Notes: generated by a model not told the origin, from the letters alone. Shown: positions 13,901 through 29,737, counted from the first letter of the stretch. The stretch: DNA of 64,000 nucleotides from Manis javanica (GCF_040802235.1 NC_133170.1:48245501-48309500); one strand, 5' to 3'. Program-made: numbers and translations.

Positions 13901-16125
13901 GGACTTGTCATCATCAGTCATACCCTCATTTCTTATTCCAATTTTAAACATTCAGTGTTTAACCACCTTTTCCTATATTTCCAGTCTGTTTAATAAGCCC
14001 ACTGCAAGAGTTCTCTGACCTCACTAAGACTACTATGACCTAATTGACCTTCCCGCCACGTTCACTTTCCTCTTCATCTTTCTTAGACTACATGATTCTC
14101 GTTACAGTCTCTCTTTTTAACACTCTGAACTCCTTTATTCCCTTCTCTTTTTATGGTATTTATCTGGTAAAACCCCAACCCTTGTTGAACCCAAGCTCAC
14201 ATCTAAACAGACTCATCTGAACACTGCTGAAAAAAAAAAAAAAACCCACACAACTTATATGACTGGTTTTGATTTATGGTAATGACCATACACTTCAAAT
14301 AGACTCAAATAGACACTCAAATAACAACAACAAGAAAAACAGTGAACAACAATATCAAGTGTATAAAAAGATTTACAGTTTTTTCATACACTAAGAAATT
14401 CAGGGCAGGCAGCTGCAGGCTAATTCCAGACTCAGCAATATCAGGATGCTTGGCTGATGTCATTTGGTGTTTCCTACACAGTTTCAGGATGGTGGCAGCA
14501 GTAGTGAGCACCATAGTTCCACCTGCCACGGATTCACAGGTCAGACCCTGGAGGCTGTATGGCAAAAAGCACTTCTTGTGTGGCCTGGAATAAGAACAAG
14601 GACTTCTGAGAAACCATGACATGCAGTTCATCAGCATCCACGTTTTGTCTTAGGGGCAGGAGGGGATATGGAGGAATTCTTTCATAGAACTATGCTAGAA
14701 CAACATCTTTAAATGTAATCTTAAAGTTTATGGACCTAAATATTGCCTAAGCTTGTTTTCTTCCTTCAAAACATGTAAGATGCATTTGCTGATAAATACT
14801 ATTGATTAGGCGAAGTTTGGCTAGTTCCTTTAAAGTGGAATTAGTAGATGTATATGCAAAAGTTCCAAATTGAACCTCAGTGAATGTGTTTACTAATTGT
14901 TAGTGCCTCTTGTAAAAAGCAGCTAACATCTAACCATTTGCTATAAGTTACATGTTATTTTATCTACTGATACAATATTAAGATGGTAAAATGCTTTGTT
15001 AAAATTGATAATACCTGGAAAAGTCAGCAGAATCTCCTTAAATTTCAGTGTTGAGAATTCTCACCCATATTTAGTGGCAAATGGATTTTCACTAGCACCA
15101 ATCTTTACTAAATATCTCTAATGCCAACACCTGTTACCAAATTAAAGCTAAGGCTAAAGAAAATGCTAATTCCTAAAAGGAACCTCAGATAAAGGGAATA
15201 GATCAGGTACAAGTGAGGTATACAAGTGCATTATTTGTTTCGAATTCTCACAATAAGTGAATATCAAATAAAGATTGCTTCTTCTCTTGACAAAGATTTG
15301 TAACCCATTATTACATTGATACATGTGCTATGTCAGTGGCAGCAGTGAAATTCATAGCATTTTTATGTGAAATGCACTGTTTTATTGCATTAATTCACAT
15401 TTAATGTGTACACAGTAATAACCATAAAGTATGATAACCAAAGTTATATATTTTCTTCAGAACATTCATTTAGAGAGCTTTCAAAAGAGTCTGAGGAAAT
15501 TAAAATATCAGTTTACCTGCAGGATATAGAGCAAAAGCAGAAAGCAATATAATATCTTTTATAAGCCACCTGTTCCTCCCCATATAATGTTCTTACTTCT
15601 GGCTGATAAAATACAGTAGGCATAAGTCTGTACATATTTTTTTAACTATGGTATACAAAACAAAGGTTTCTGGAGTGAAGGAAAATATAATTCCATGAGC
15701 AAAATTGCATTACTCACATGATTATAAGCAGGAGGTTTGAGGTAAGAGAGAGCAGTGAATGTGGAAATCCCAAAGCCCCTCTCTGGATAATGGGCCACAG
15801 AAAGATGGTGTCCATAAAGGCAGGAAGTCTCTTACAAGAGGTAGGAGAGGCCCAGGGGATGTTGAAAAAAAATAAATGAACAAGGACCCAGAAAACAGAA
15901 CAAGAATGAAAAATCTTGGTCATATCAAGGGCCAAACAAATAAAACAACACAGCAGGATAAAATGTTCTGAAGTCTATAACAGACAAAACCAAGTAATGG
16001 CCAATTTAAACTTGGTGAATACAAAATGGCTCTAAAAATACAGGAGGCTGTCCATGCCTTTTTTTCCCCTTGATCTGCTAAGATTTGAGAATGTTTGCTG
16101 TCCACTACTCTGCTCTAGTATACAT
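10901..16125. other. Unassigned, probably unique or very old repeat DNA
   Basis: No gene recognised. Simple runs include poly(T) near 10987-10996, a GT-rich patch near 13777-13795 and a run of 14 A near 14231-14244. The segment 14395-14640 is open for up to 106 codons on the minus strand and 83 on the plus strand, but it shows no domain or motif I recognise and both are likely chance frames. Confidence 0.45.
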
Positions 16126-16129
16126 ACAA

Positions 16130-16345
16130 AAGTTGTTCCAAATTAAGGCATAATTCAAGACCCAGTTCATACCCTGTGTCCTTCAAGAAAGTACTATGAC
16201 AGCTACACCATCTACTAATTCTTCCCTTGTTAAATTCCTACTGCCCTCATATTTTTCAGACAGTTTTTGTTCATTAATTCATCATTTCATTCATTCAACA
16301 TTTAAGAAGCCCTTTCCATGGGTTGAACATGGCTTCAATTTATTG
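16130..16345 (+). repeat. Possible L2-type fragment
   Basis: A segment like the 3' part of L2 ('caagacccagttcatacc' near 16157-16174, 'tccttcaagaaagt' near 16179-16192) is followed by a 'tcattcattcaac' run near 16288-16301. Diverged, so moderate to low confidence. Confidence 0.4.
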
Positions 16346-16399
16346 CTGAATCAAGTTCAAATTAAGACAAATATATAGTAGTAATGGTTCTACAACTGG

Positions 16400-17560
16400 A
16401 TATTTCTGTTTCTGCTTAAAGTTATTTTTAAAAATGCAAAGCATATACACATAATTTTTTAAATTTCACCAAAAAGAAAAGTTCAGCACAAACAGTAAAG
16501 CCTCTGTTCTCATCACAATCTTAGTTCCTCTCACCAAAATAATTACTTATTATTTTCTTGAGTGTTCATTTTGAAAACAGAATTTATATATATTGGTATA
16601 TGCTTTTTAAAGAATGTATTAAAAAATCTAAAGAAATGGGGTTTTATACACATATGTGCACAAACATAACATATATATACATGTATGTAAATATTTATAC
16701 ATATATACATATAATTCGTACACACACATATGCATATCCTGTTCTGTGCATTGCATTTTTTCTCTTGACTCTGTTTTGCAAGTTGACTCACATTAAGCCC
16801 TCATGGCAGATTTTGTGAGCTGGTCTTCGGTGTCAAACCTCTCCTCGCCCTCTCCCCTCTCTGACCAGAGAACTCACACTGAGCTACAACATAAGCAAGA
16901 AATCAGTTTCCTTTGTGTTAAGATACTGAAAAATCTAAGATCAGTGTCAGCAATTAGTACTGCCACAAACCTGTATACACAGGCAGAGAAAATGAATTGT
17001 TTTAAATGTCTAAGGAGAAAACAGTTCATTGCAAGTGCCATTATTCATTCAGGCTATTCCTTGCTGATAGGCATTTAAACTGCTAGCGATGTTTGTTATT
17101 AATAATACCATGAAAAAACTTTGTACACGTGTCTTTGTTTCTGAGTGTCTCTACAGTGTAAATTCACAGCAGTAGAATTGTGGATCAAAGGTATGTACTT
17201 TTAAAAGCATGGTACTTTAAGAGCTATGCTAAATTTTCCTTCAAATTATTTGTTTCCTCATTTAGTGTTTGAGCATGCCACCTTCTTCACATCTTCACAC
17301 CTAGATATTATAAAAATGTTAGTTTTTCCAAATTCTAGTCCCTGAAAGATAGACTTCACTTTTTGAATTTTCATTTTTTAAATTTTGAGTGAGACTGCAT
17401 GTCCTGTCATATAGTTTGGCCATGTAAATATTGATTTTTCTGCAACGTGAATGCTCACACCCTTTGCAGATTTCTCTAAAGGGCTTTTTGTATTTCTCAT
17501 GTCAGTTTTTAACAGAACTGTAAGCTGCTTAAGAGAAATCTTTTCAGATATTTCTTGGTT
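16400..17560 (-). repeat. Antisense L1M or HAL1 3'-half fragment
   Basis: On the minus strand the order fits the end of an old L1-like element: 3' UTR (about 16400-16700), then the ORF2 C-terminal part (about 16740-17560). A block near 17160-17190 resembles the 'agtagaattgtggatc' motif of antisense L1 ORF2 ends. All frames are broken. It is split by the AT/CA-rich patch at 16650-16735. Confidence 0.45.
16650..16735. repeat. Low-complexity AT/CA (TATACA) patch
   Basis: Alternating purine-pyrimidine sequence made of imperfect CATATA, TACATA and CACACA units, an interrupted microsatellite inside an L1-like 3' end. It produces chance open frames of about 80 codons on both strands. Confidence 0.8.
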
Positions 17561-17609
17561 TAACTCAGCACAGGAGCTAAATACTGTTCAGAAGTTTTTG
17601 CATAATTAA

Positions 17610-17790
17610 AAAGATATTTACAACTTTTCAATTTTTATCACAACTGTATAAAGTTATCCTCTGCATGCTATGGAAGAGGAAATAGAGGCTGAAGGAAATT
17701 AAATGGTTTGCCAAGGGAAAATAACCACGAAGCGTTAAAGTTGAATAAGACACAATCCCCAACATGAGGTCCTGTGCTCTTTCAAATGCA
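17610..17790 (+). repeat. MIR SINE fragment
   Basis: The MIR order is visible: 'aagaggaaatagaggctga' near 17672-17690, 'aaggaaattaaatggtttgcc' type segment near 17692-17712, and 'ctgtgctctttcaa' near 17772-17785, corresponding to the conserved core and 3' part. Diverged and partial. Confidence 0.6.
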
Positions 17791-18830
17791 TCACTAATGT
17801 TTATGGAGTAATTTTTCTGTACACACTTACTAGATTGCTAAACCAAAAGTGCCCCATGTAATAAAAATCATTATCCATAATCTATAATTCATCACCAATT
17901 ATCATCAACTATCCATAGATGAATGGTTCTAGCAACTAGGTAAAATGGCCTATAAAGGACATTCCTCATAGGCACCTATAGAAGACCTTTACAAATGCAA
18001 TGCTATCTAGGAAAATGTCCGGCACTGAGATCCAAAGGACTTTCTAACAGTAGTCACTGGTAAATTTTGGATGTTATAAAAACTGAAGAAATTGATGAAT
18101 CCTAGTTCAGTCACTCAGAATCCATATGAGGGCACATTTTATGTACACTTTATGCTACGTGTCTGAGATACAATGAAAAACAGTTAAGTTTCTGCCCTGG
18201 AGGAACTTATATTTTTCTGGAGAAAATCTTGAAGCAAAGCTGTAAAATATAATCCAGAACTGCTAATGGTTAGTAAAGGCTAGTCGATGACCTGGGAGCT
18301 CAAGGAACTCTTACGGACTGGAAACTCCAGTCCTTTAGATCTGCACATTTTTCTTGCATTATTTCTATATAAGTTCTTCCTCTTTGTTTTCTTGTTCTCT
18401 TTTCCTAAAGCTCTCATTATCTAGAGGATGAGATTTGAACCACTAGTTGTCAAATTTCCTTTCCTTTTAAAATTTTCCATCATTGTTTTATCAAATTTCA
18501 TGGGACCATTTCTTAACTCTATTTGCCAATCTTTCTATTATTTTAAATCTGATACCATATGTTTGATACCATTATAACTAGATGTCCTAGAATTATAATA
18601 TCTAAAGTATGTGCAGTTTTTAGGGGAGGGTCACTGAGGGGCAAAGATGAAGAATGTGGTTTCTTTTCCACACCACCTGCAGACAAAAATTCAGTAGCCT
18701 CCACTACTTCTCTTGTGCACTTTTCCCACAGGCCCCCAAAATTGTTACTGTCAATAATAATGACAGTAATGGTACCTATCAGTCTAGTCAGGAAGATGGA
18801 AATCACTCTAGTTATTTTAAATAGAGAGGA
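17791..18830. other. Unassigned
   Basis: No gene found. The block near 18110-18260 ('tctgccctggaggaactta' near 18192-18210) resembles a widespread mammalian repeat whose family I cannot name with certainty. Confidence 0.4.
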
Positions 18831-19524
18831 TTTAACAAAGGGAATTATTTATAAAAGTGTTGGAAGGACTTGGTTGTCAGGAAGGGAAAGGATGAGATTA
18901 TTCAGAGATGAGTGCCTCAGAGGTACTCATATCTAGGTTAGTACAGCCCTAGAGCTGGAGGGACAAAAGGGACATGTTGCTTCATGGAACCACATGGGCT
19001 GTGCAGCTTAGGGTGCTGGAGTGTCCTTAGTATCAACTGTTATCTAAACTACCACCGGTGTTGCTCTGCAGGAAGCCAGGATCCTGCAGTCCTGCTGACT
19101 CTGCAGGAGCCCTGGAACCCAATCTTCATGCTATTGGAATTGCTGCTGAGACTTCTGGAACCTGCAGTCATTTGTTTCTGCTGTTAAGGCTGCCATAACC
19201 ATGCAGCAAACACAGTGCCCGGCAGTCATCTGCAGTCACCACTGTCACTGTAGCTGCAGCCACTGCCTTCAGAACCCATGAGCCCATGTTCCTGAGGCCT
19301 TTGGGATTCTACTCAAGCCACTTCCAGAAACAGAAGCAAAGGAAGGTAAAATGGCTTATCTTTCCTCTTGCCTTTTTTTTCTTCCACCAATATCTCCCAG
19401 TAGTTAGCAGAGGCTGATCACAAACTAGCTGGCATGGGACTCTGGGTAACATCGTGGGCGAGAAGGTTAGGAATGGGGCTGAGACTCAAAAGGCAAGCAA
19501 GCAATGTGTTTCCCGTGGGCAAAG
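18831..19524. other. Unresolved, possibly repeat-derived, GC-richer block
   Basis: Contains many CTGCAG/TGCAGT-type words between 19060 and 19260, giving a repetitive look, but I cannot assign a family. Short open frames show no domain. Confidence 0.35.
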
Positions 19525-19725
19525 TAGATTTACGTTATCTTATTTAATCTTCACAACAGTCATTGAAAATAGGTACAATTGTTGCTCACATTTTAAAGAT
19601 AAAGAAAGAGTCTTCGAGATATTGTGCAGCTTGCCTAAGACTGCATAGCCAGGAAGATGGCAGATCCAGGACTCTGAGGTCAGTCTCATACTAAGTCTTG
19701 AGCTCTTAACCATTTTGCTTCCTAC
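19525..19725 (+). repeat. MIR SINE
   Basis: A good MIR in sense orientation: 'cttatttaatcttcacaaca' near 19539-19558, then 'attttaaagataaagaaag' near 19590-19608, 'cttgcctaagactgcatag' near 19630-19648 and 'cttgagctcttaaccatttt' near 19697-19716. This is the typical 5'-to-3' order of the core and 3' region. Confidence 0.75.
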
Positions 19726-19904
19726 AGCTCTTTAGTGATCTGCCTTTCATGGTTCCTAGTTGCCCTGGTCATACGATCATCCTCTGTATGGGTGATCACA
19801 GTTGGACTGTTGATCTTCTCCCCAGACCAAGGAAAGTCCCTCTGCTTTTTATGAACAGCTTTTCATATAGTAGAGCTTTTACCCCACGTGACCAAGCAAT
19901 CTTC

Positions 19905-20080
19905 TTGATTCTTGCTACTCCAAGTGGAGTCCACATATCAAGAGCATTAGCATTACCTGGGAGGTGTGAAAAAATGCTGAATCTCAACCCCCCTCCACCC
20001 CGTTCTGGCCGATTGAATCAGATCTTCAGTTTAACAAGAGCCCCAGGTGATTCTTACGTTCCCGGGGTTTGGGGAAGGCT
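19905..20080. mobile_element. MER5-like hAT DNA transposon remnant
   Basis: Internal blocks 'agcattagcattacctggga' (about 19944-19963), 'ctgaatctcaaccccc' and 'ccccaggtgattcttacgtt' (about 20041-20060) occur in MER5 order. The terminal repeats are diverged. Non-coding. Confidence 0.6.
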
Positions 20081-22055
20081 GCAGTATATCTCTTTCTTGC
20101 CCAGAGCATACCTGTACTTTCTGAGAGGGGGAAGATAAATGGTGGGGGAGGAGTCACAGCCTTACACTGCACTTGGAATCACGGCTCCCTTGTAAATTCT
20201 GCCTCAACTCTTAGATCAGTCCACTCTGCCAGAGTTTTTTCTTCATTTTGCTGATTTTCTTTCAGTGACCACACTGTCAATCTGGCATGTTTGGGGTATC
20301 CCATTCCCTCAGATGGTCTGACCCCATTGTGTGCACTAATCCAAGTTCTCTTTTATAAGTCCCTGAACCTCATTTAGACCTAGCTAAATGTCTAGAGGTA
20401 GGATTCAATGTTTCTGGACATGCCATGATGAAAGGGAATCCTACCCTGCAGCAGTCAAAGATAAGGGGAAGCTTATTTTACCACAATACACTAGAACACA
20501 CAAGCTATTCCCTTTACCCATCCTAATTCCCACTCTAATTGCATATTCATTCCCTATAGATGGAAACAGATGGTTGTGTACCAGCAATTAAAGAGAAATG
20601 AGAGAACATGTCCTCAACAGCTCTCATTCTCTTCTGTTGCTTATATTTTTGCCAGCTCTTCACGTAATGCTGATCCCCCAAGCCCTGCCTGCCCCTCCAC
20701 CATGGGTAATGGAATCAATACATTGTACTTGTGTGATTACCTTCACTCAGTTTCTGGGCGCTGCTGCCAAAATCCAGACATCTAAAGAGCATGATATGAA
20801 TAGACTTTTCAGGGAAACGATAATCATATTTTCAAGTAATACATCAACGTTTATTCTGCTTCTTGAACAGCATCTTAATTCTTGCTGGAGTTTATTAGTC
20901 ACTCTTGTTTTCAGTTGATTAAATTTGTTTGTAGTTGCCTCCAAGATTATATTGACAGATATTCCTCCTTATAATCTAATAGCAACATTTTTGCAGGGTA
21001 TGAGCTGACATGATAAGACAAATGGAAAAAGTGAATGCACCACACTGTATAGATTTGATTCATCTTTCCTCCTGTCTCCTTATTTATTTTGCCATGATTG
21101 GGAACCAAATGAATATGTTGACATTTAGCTTTAGGAAGAGAACACCATTATTTTATTTATGGTTTTTCTTTTTTTAAAGTAAATACAATAAAAGTAAAAA
21201 AAAGTGTGGCATAATTTTGTAGAGCCACTATGTTTTATGAATTAATTGCTTTAGGGTGCATTATGACTGGCACAAATTAAGAGGATGTGGAGGAAAAAAT
21301 ATCTAAGATTCTTTTAAATGTCTATTTCTGGTTACATGTAATTGATTCTCTTTAAATCTGGATATTTTTGAGGAGTAAGAAGTGGGTAAGACATGCAGCA
21401 TGAGAAAGCCTAGTTTGTGGAGCAATTTTGATTTAATTTGCACAATATAGTAGATGTGTCCATATATTTAATTTGCACAATATGTAGATGTGTTACAGGA
21501 TTATTGATAATCTTTATATGGTTGCAAGGAAAAGACAAAATCAAGCAACCTTTAGTAGGAAAAAATATAATTTTGGGCTATTTTTTGTGGCTTTATAGTT
21601 ATTCGGAGTTTCTGTATTTCAAGGTTAGATTGCACATTGGGTCTTGTGGAGGACCAGCTTAGCCACATGAAGTCAGTCATGACTTTCTCTTTGTTCTAGA
21701 CATCCACAACAGGTATGTGAATGGGCTGATTTGCTACTAAACACCATGAGCACCTCTGAAGGATGGAGCCTAAGAACATGTTTGGCCTCCTTCAACATTT
21801 TGCCTTTTTCTGGAGGCGCTGCTCTGGAACCCACGTGAACAGGGTTGGTGTTTCTGCTTGGCCCAAGTCATTGGCCATGGCAGCTTTGCATGGTAAGCCC
21901 CACAATTTGTGATCATGAGTAAGAGGCAGGTATGGTTTTACATATTCTTCTCTGTCCAGGGATCAATGAATCCCTTTCTCCCCAAGGTATGATATTTAAA
22001 TAATTTGACTTTTTTTTTACAGCTGCCATTTGGATTTTATATCACCTATATCCAA
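20081..22055. other. Unassigned
   Basis: No convincing gene or repeat family. A near-repeated segment ('tttaatttgcacaatat', near 21432-21448 and 21468-21484) gives a 17-base local direct repeat. Confidence 0.4.
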
Positions 22056-22059
22056 ACAT

Positions 22060-22180
22060 TAGGTAAGTCCCACAAGGGCAACGGTTTGTCTGTTTTACTC
22101 ACTGCCATATCCTCCTTGCCTAGAGCGAGGATTGGCTCCTGAATGTACTCCATAAACATCTGTGGAAGAAATGCATAAAA
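22060..22180 (+). repeat. L2 LINE 3'-end fragment
   Basis: Resembles the last part of L2: 'gtcccacaagggcaacggtt' near 22066-22085, 'actgccatatcctccttgcc' near 22101-22120 and 'ctccataaacatctgtgga' near 22149-22167. This is the order of the common L2 3' terminus. Confidence 0.6.
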
Positions 22181-23884
22181 ATTGAACATTGGTTATATTT
22201 CACATTATTGGATAAAAACAGAATGAAGATACATGGGATAATCTCAATAAACTGGATAGTGTGTGTTCTGCCTTTTTTAGCGTCTAGGTTGCATTTAGAA
22301 TCGCCTGCCTTGCAGGTATGCTGAGAGGGTTATTTAGTTGGAGTTTTTAAGTACTACACAGTTAGAAAATGCTCCGCTCAATTGAATTGTGTGTGATTAG
22401 TGCTTATAGTATTTGCTAAGTTCTTAGGAGTATGAAGAAATACAAGACCCTCTCAGTGCCCTTAAGGAGATTATAATCACATTATTACTGTGATATATTT
22501 ACCCCTATACTTACTCTTCCCCCACTGTTTCACTCTTCCCTCAGTTCTCTTATGTGGGTCCACAAGAAGATGGGTAAGAATGCCATCCTAGTTAGTTCGT
22601 GTGTGCTGGGCAGTTTCAGGGGAAGGCAAGGGTAGACAGGTCCTGAGCTGTGTTAAATGGGCTCATTGTATTATATGTAGTACTGGACAAAATAGACCCT
22701 GGAAATATGGTGTGTTTACCTCTATGCTGAGCGAAAATAAAGACAGGAAAATAATCTTAAGATCAATGTTTGGGAGGTCTCAAGGGTAGAGGCAATTCCT
22801 GAGAATGATTCATATAGAATGGTCAGGTTTTTAATAAGAGAGCATTGGCTAATAGGTTCAAGAATGATAGCTTAAAGTTGCCACCCATGGGTGGACACTA
22901 ATAACCTATCATACAATTAAAATTTTGCTTCTACTCTCATCAATACAAGCTGCTCACGTTTTTCCAGTGACATTCCTAGTGCAATAACATTCTCTCTTTT
23001 GCCCCAGCTCTTACAGCAAAAAATCTTTCAAATATTTCCTTCTCAGTTTTCCTCACCATCACGTAATGATCCTGTCTAAGATGACAGCCAACTTTTCTTT
23101 GCTCAAAAATTAGTTCCTGGGCTTCCAGGTAAAGGTAATTAATTTTAAAAAATGCATTTACTACCATTCCCTTCACATTGAAGTTACAGTGGAAGCATAA
23201 GACTGAGATAAACTCACAAGAGCCAAGAGAATGGAGACTGCTATAGCAGATAAAAACATTTTTACATTTCTGAAATTTAAAATTGGTGCAAAAGTGATAA
23301 CAAGTGAAACCGAGTCAAGGAAGCCACAGCCTCTAATGTACTCAGGGGAACTCCAAAGTGGTGGAAAAGACAGTTGTCCCAGCAGAATCCCAGAGAAGAT
23401 TCACTAAATAGAGCAGAAGTGAGGTATGGAGCTAAAATGAGGGGAAATCATTAGAAGTCTGAACAGGAAACTCCTGTGTCCTTCTACAACCTGCAGAGGT
23501 GGAGCACAGATATCCTAGAAATTACCCCGGACCAAAGGATGAGAGGAACATTTTCTTTAAAAAATCAGAATGAACCCTAAACTTTGGTAATGTGAATGAG
23601 TGAAAGTACCTTAGATTAAAACTCTTCTCAGTCTGGTAAATGGAATAGGCACTAAAGTTTTAATAGATGCCTCCCTTCCTGCTTTCTCTGAGAAGCCAAC
23701 CATTGACAAGCTCCACCCAGGTGCACAAAGCTAACAGCCAGGCTTCATTCATACCTGTGACTGGATTACCAAGGCCACTGAATATTTCAGCAAAGCCTGA
23801 AAATCATGGGAGAGAAAAGACAAGAATACAGAGACTATAATATGTTCCCAGAAAGCAGTTTTATAATTTCATTTTCTTTCCATT
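22181..23884. other. Unassigned
   Basis: No gene, RNA gene or repeat recognised with confidence. Confidence 0.4.
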
Positions 23885-25640
23885 TTTAAAAAATTGAAAT
23901 GTAGCTGACACAATTACTAGCCTTACCTGTACCACATAGTGATTCAACATTTTGATACATCTTCAATTTCTCTCATTAATGTCTTACACCTTTTTAGAGT
24001 ACAGGTCATTCACCTCCTTGGTTAAGTTTTTTTCCTAGGTATTTTTTTCTTTTTGATGTAATGGCAAATGGGATTATTTTGTTAATTTTTCTTTCTGATA
24101 GTTCATTATTGGTATGTAGAAATACAACACATTTATGTATATTACTTTTTTATACTGCAATTACTAAATTCATTTAATAGTTTTAATAGTATTTTGGTTG
24201 AGTCTTCAAGGTTTTCTGTATATAGTATTATGTCATCAGCAAATAGTGACAGTTTTATTTCTTCTTTTCCAATTTAAATGTCTTTATTTCTATTTCTTGC
24301 CTGATTGCTGTGAGTAGGACTTCCAATACTATGTTGAGTAGAAGTGGTGAGATCAAGCATCCTTGTCTTGTTCCTGATCTTAGAGGAAAAGCTTTTCAGC
24401 TTTTCCTCTTTCAGCTTTTCACCATTGGGTATAATATCGTTGGGTATTAGTTGTTGGTTTTTCATATACGGCCTTTATTATATTGAGATATGTTCCCTGT
24501 ATACCCACTTTGTTGAGAGTTTTTTCTTTTATCATAAATGGATATTGAAATTTATCAAGTGTTTTTTCAGCATCTATTTGGATAATCATATGATTTTTAT
24601 CCTTCTTTTTATTATGTGGTGTACCACATCAATTGATTTGTGGATGTTAAACCATTCTTGCATCCCTAGAACAAATCCCACTTGATCATGATGTGTGATC
24701 CTCTTAATGTATTATTGAATTCAGTTTCTAATACTTTTTAAAGATTTTTTGTATCAGTGTTTATTAGGGACATTGACCTGTAATTTTCGTTTTTGTATTA
24801 CCTTTTTGTTAGGTTTAGTGTCAGGATAACAATGGCCTCCTGGAGTGAGTTTGGAAGCATTCTTTTCTCTTCAATATTTTGGGATAGTTTGAGAAAATTA
24901 GACATTAACTCTTTACATGTTTGATAGAATTCATCTAGTCCCTGAGGCCATCTTGTCCTGGATTTTTGCTTGTTGGTAGTTTTTTTGATTACTGACTCAA
25001 TTTCATTACTATCATCAGTCTGTTCAGATTTTCTGTTTCTTCTTGATTCAGTCTTAGGAGATTGTATGTTTCCAGGAATTTATCCATTTCTTCTAGGTAG
25101 TTCCATTTGTGGGCATGTAATTGTTTATGTAGTCTCTTATGATCCTTTTTGTTTCTTCTAGTTATGGCCTTTTCTTTTCCACTTAAACAAGTCCCTTTAA
25201 CATTTCTTTAGTGTTGATGAAGTCCTTCAGCTTGCTTGTTGGAGAAACTCTTCTCTCTCCTTCAATTTTGAGTGATAACCCTGCTAAGTAGAGTATTCTT
25301 ATTTATAATAAGTTCCGTTCCCACCCCCCCACTCACCTTTTCAGCACTTTGGCTATATTGAACCACTTCTTTCTGGCTTGTAAAGTTTCTGCTGAAGAAT
25401 CATCCATCTAGTCTTAGAGAGGGTGGGTTCCCTTGTATATAACTAGTTGTTTTTCTCTTGCTTCTTTTAAGATTCTCTCTTTATATTTAACTATTGATAC
25501 TTTGATTATAATGTGTCTTGCTATGGGTGTCTTTGGGTTTATCATGTTTGGGATTTTCTGTGCTCCCTAGACTCAGATGTTTGTTTACTTCACCAGGTCA
25601 AGAAATTTTTCAGCCATTATTTTTTCAAATATTTATTATT
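23885..25640 (-). mobile_element. Antisense L1, internally deleted
   Basis: Minus-strand LINE-1 sequence. About 23885-23970 resembles the 3' UTR end ('attgaaatgtagctgacac' near 23894-23912). At about 23990 it jumps directly to ORF2 sequence, with reverse-transcriptase region near 24180-24700 and endonuclease or ORF1 side sequence towards 25640, so a large internal part of ORF2 is missing or this is a composite. All frames are interrupted. A short duplicated patch 'gcttttcctctttcagcttttc' type lies near 24390-24420. Confidence 0.7.
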
Positions 25641-25756
25641 TTTGAATGAGAAAAACAAGAGTATCCCTGAATATAGTTATGCATATACAATAAAATCCCT
25701 AATTGCTACCACATACAATAACAAATTATGTATAACTTAAAGACTTAAAAGTAAAG

Positions 25757-25768
25757 TTTAAAAAATAC
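25757..25768 (+). repeat. Candidate target-site duplication, 5' of CUL3 retrocopy
   Basis: The 12-base word 'tttaaaaaatac' recurs at 28740-28751 as 'tttagaaaatac', one mismatch, just after the A-rich end of the retrocopy. That is the expected arrangement for an L1-mediated insertion, but the words are short and AT-rich, so chance is possible. Confidence 0.4.
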
Positions 25769-25775
25769 TTAAATT

Positions 25776-28739
<2,964 letters not shown>

Positions 28740-28751
28740 TTTAGAAAATAC
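28740..28751 (+). repeat. Candidate target-site duplication, 3' of CUL3 retrocopy
   Basis: Partner of 25757-25768 with one mismatch, directly after the A-rich stretch that probably descends from the poly(A) tail. Confidence 0.4.
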
Positions 28752-28859
28752 AGCTCATTCAATTGTTTGAAGACAATTTAGGAGAAAAACTTTGTGACTT
28801 TGAGTAGATGTGGATTTCTTAAACTAGAATCCCCCCTCCTATCTCTGTATCTCTCTGAC

Positions 28860-29600
28860 AAAACAACCACAACAGTTCATGTGTGTGTTTCTGGAAGATT
28901 TTCCTATCCATGCAATTTATTTGTATGACCATACACTTCATCCATACTCCCCTCATACATATATCTGTCTTTTACCCAAACTGTCATACTATATGCCTTT
29001 CGGGTTTTGTTGTCTTTGTGACAACAAAAGATAGAAAACCAGTAATATTTTCATGTTAATATGTATTAATGATCTTTTCATGTTTAATAATCTTTTCATG
29101 TTAATATGTACTAATGAACTACATTCTTTTAGATTTAGTATTCCATTACTTAATGTGTCATACTTTATATAAATTAGTCACTTACTGACTCACATTTATG
29201 TTGTTTCCAGTTTTCAGTGTTACAAACAACTCTTCCATGAACATATTTATAAATATAAAATGGTAATTTTTTGAAGTATATTAAAGGTTCTCTGTATTTT
29301 CAATTTGTACAGCTACTGCCAAATTACTGTTCAGAAACACTAGACTGATTTAGGATGTGTAATGTATGAGATTGGTTGCTCCACTGTCTAGACCATCATA
29401 AACCTTTAATTTTTGCCAATTCAGTGGATGTAATATGGTATCTCATTGTTTTGACTTGCATTTTTAAAAATTTGTTCATGAAAAAGTACACTTTTAAAAT
29501 ACCATTCATATATTTTCTATAAACTGTGTGTATTTTGCTCATTTACTTTTTGAGTCATTTATTATTCTTATTCACTTGTTGGAAACTCTTAAAATATTAA
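28860..29600 (-). repeat. Antisense L1/HAL1 3'-half fragment
   Basis: Minus-strand sequence resembling the 3' UTR and ORF2 C-terminal region of an old L1-like element, for example 'ccaattcagtggatgtaat' near 29418-29436 and 'tggtatctcattgttttgac' near 29437-29456. Frames are fully broken. It contains a local duplication at 29048-29117. Confidence 0.55.
29048..29117 (+). repeat. Local 25-bp direct repeat
   Basis: Two 25-base copies (29048-29072 and 29093-29117) differ at one position, and a partial third copy sits between them (about 29074-29091). The period is near 45 or half of it. A small slippage-type duplication inside the antisense L1-like fragment. Confidence 0.85.
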
Positions 29601-29629
29601 GAAATAAAACATTATATTGTGATAAATCT

Positions 29630-29728
29630 TATAGCTTTTCCTTTGTTATCAATGTTATTAGGGGATAATTTACATAAAATAAACTGTATCCAAGTGTACA
29701 ATCTGATGAGTTTTAAAGATGTAGACTC
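29630..29728 (-). repeat. Antisense L1 3' end, first part of a split element
   Basis: Begins the complement of an old L1 3' UTR ('aatttacataaaataaact' near 29667-29685, 'aagtgtacaatctgatgag' near 29692-29710). It breaks off at 29728 and resumes without a gap at 38142, so it formed the empty target site for the 29738-38126 insertion. Confidence 0.7.
29714..29728 (+). repeat. Target-site duplication, left copy
   Basis: The 15-base word 'taaagatgtagactc' is repeated without mismatch at 38127-38141. The preceding TTT followed by AAAGA fits the loose TT/AAAA preference of L1 endonuclease. The distance between copies is about 8.4 kb, and they bracket the L1 and everything 3' of it. Confidence 0.9.
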
Positions 29729-29737
29729 GAGATTTTC

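Noticed and set aside
16543..16818. Overlapping frames rich in Tyr, Ile, Thr and His
   Set aside because: They come from the TATACA/CACATA low-complexity patch.
18559..18936. A 125-codon plus-strand frame
   Set aside because: No domain or family features, overlapped by an 87-codon frame on the other strand, in unassigned sequence; probably chance.
19749..20138. A 129-codon plus-strand frame
   Set aside because: About half of it lies in a MER5-like transposon remnant, and the residues show no domain.
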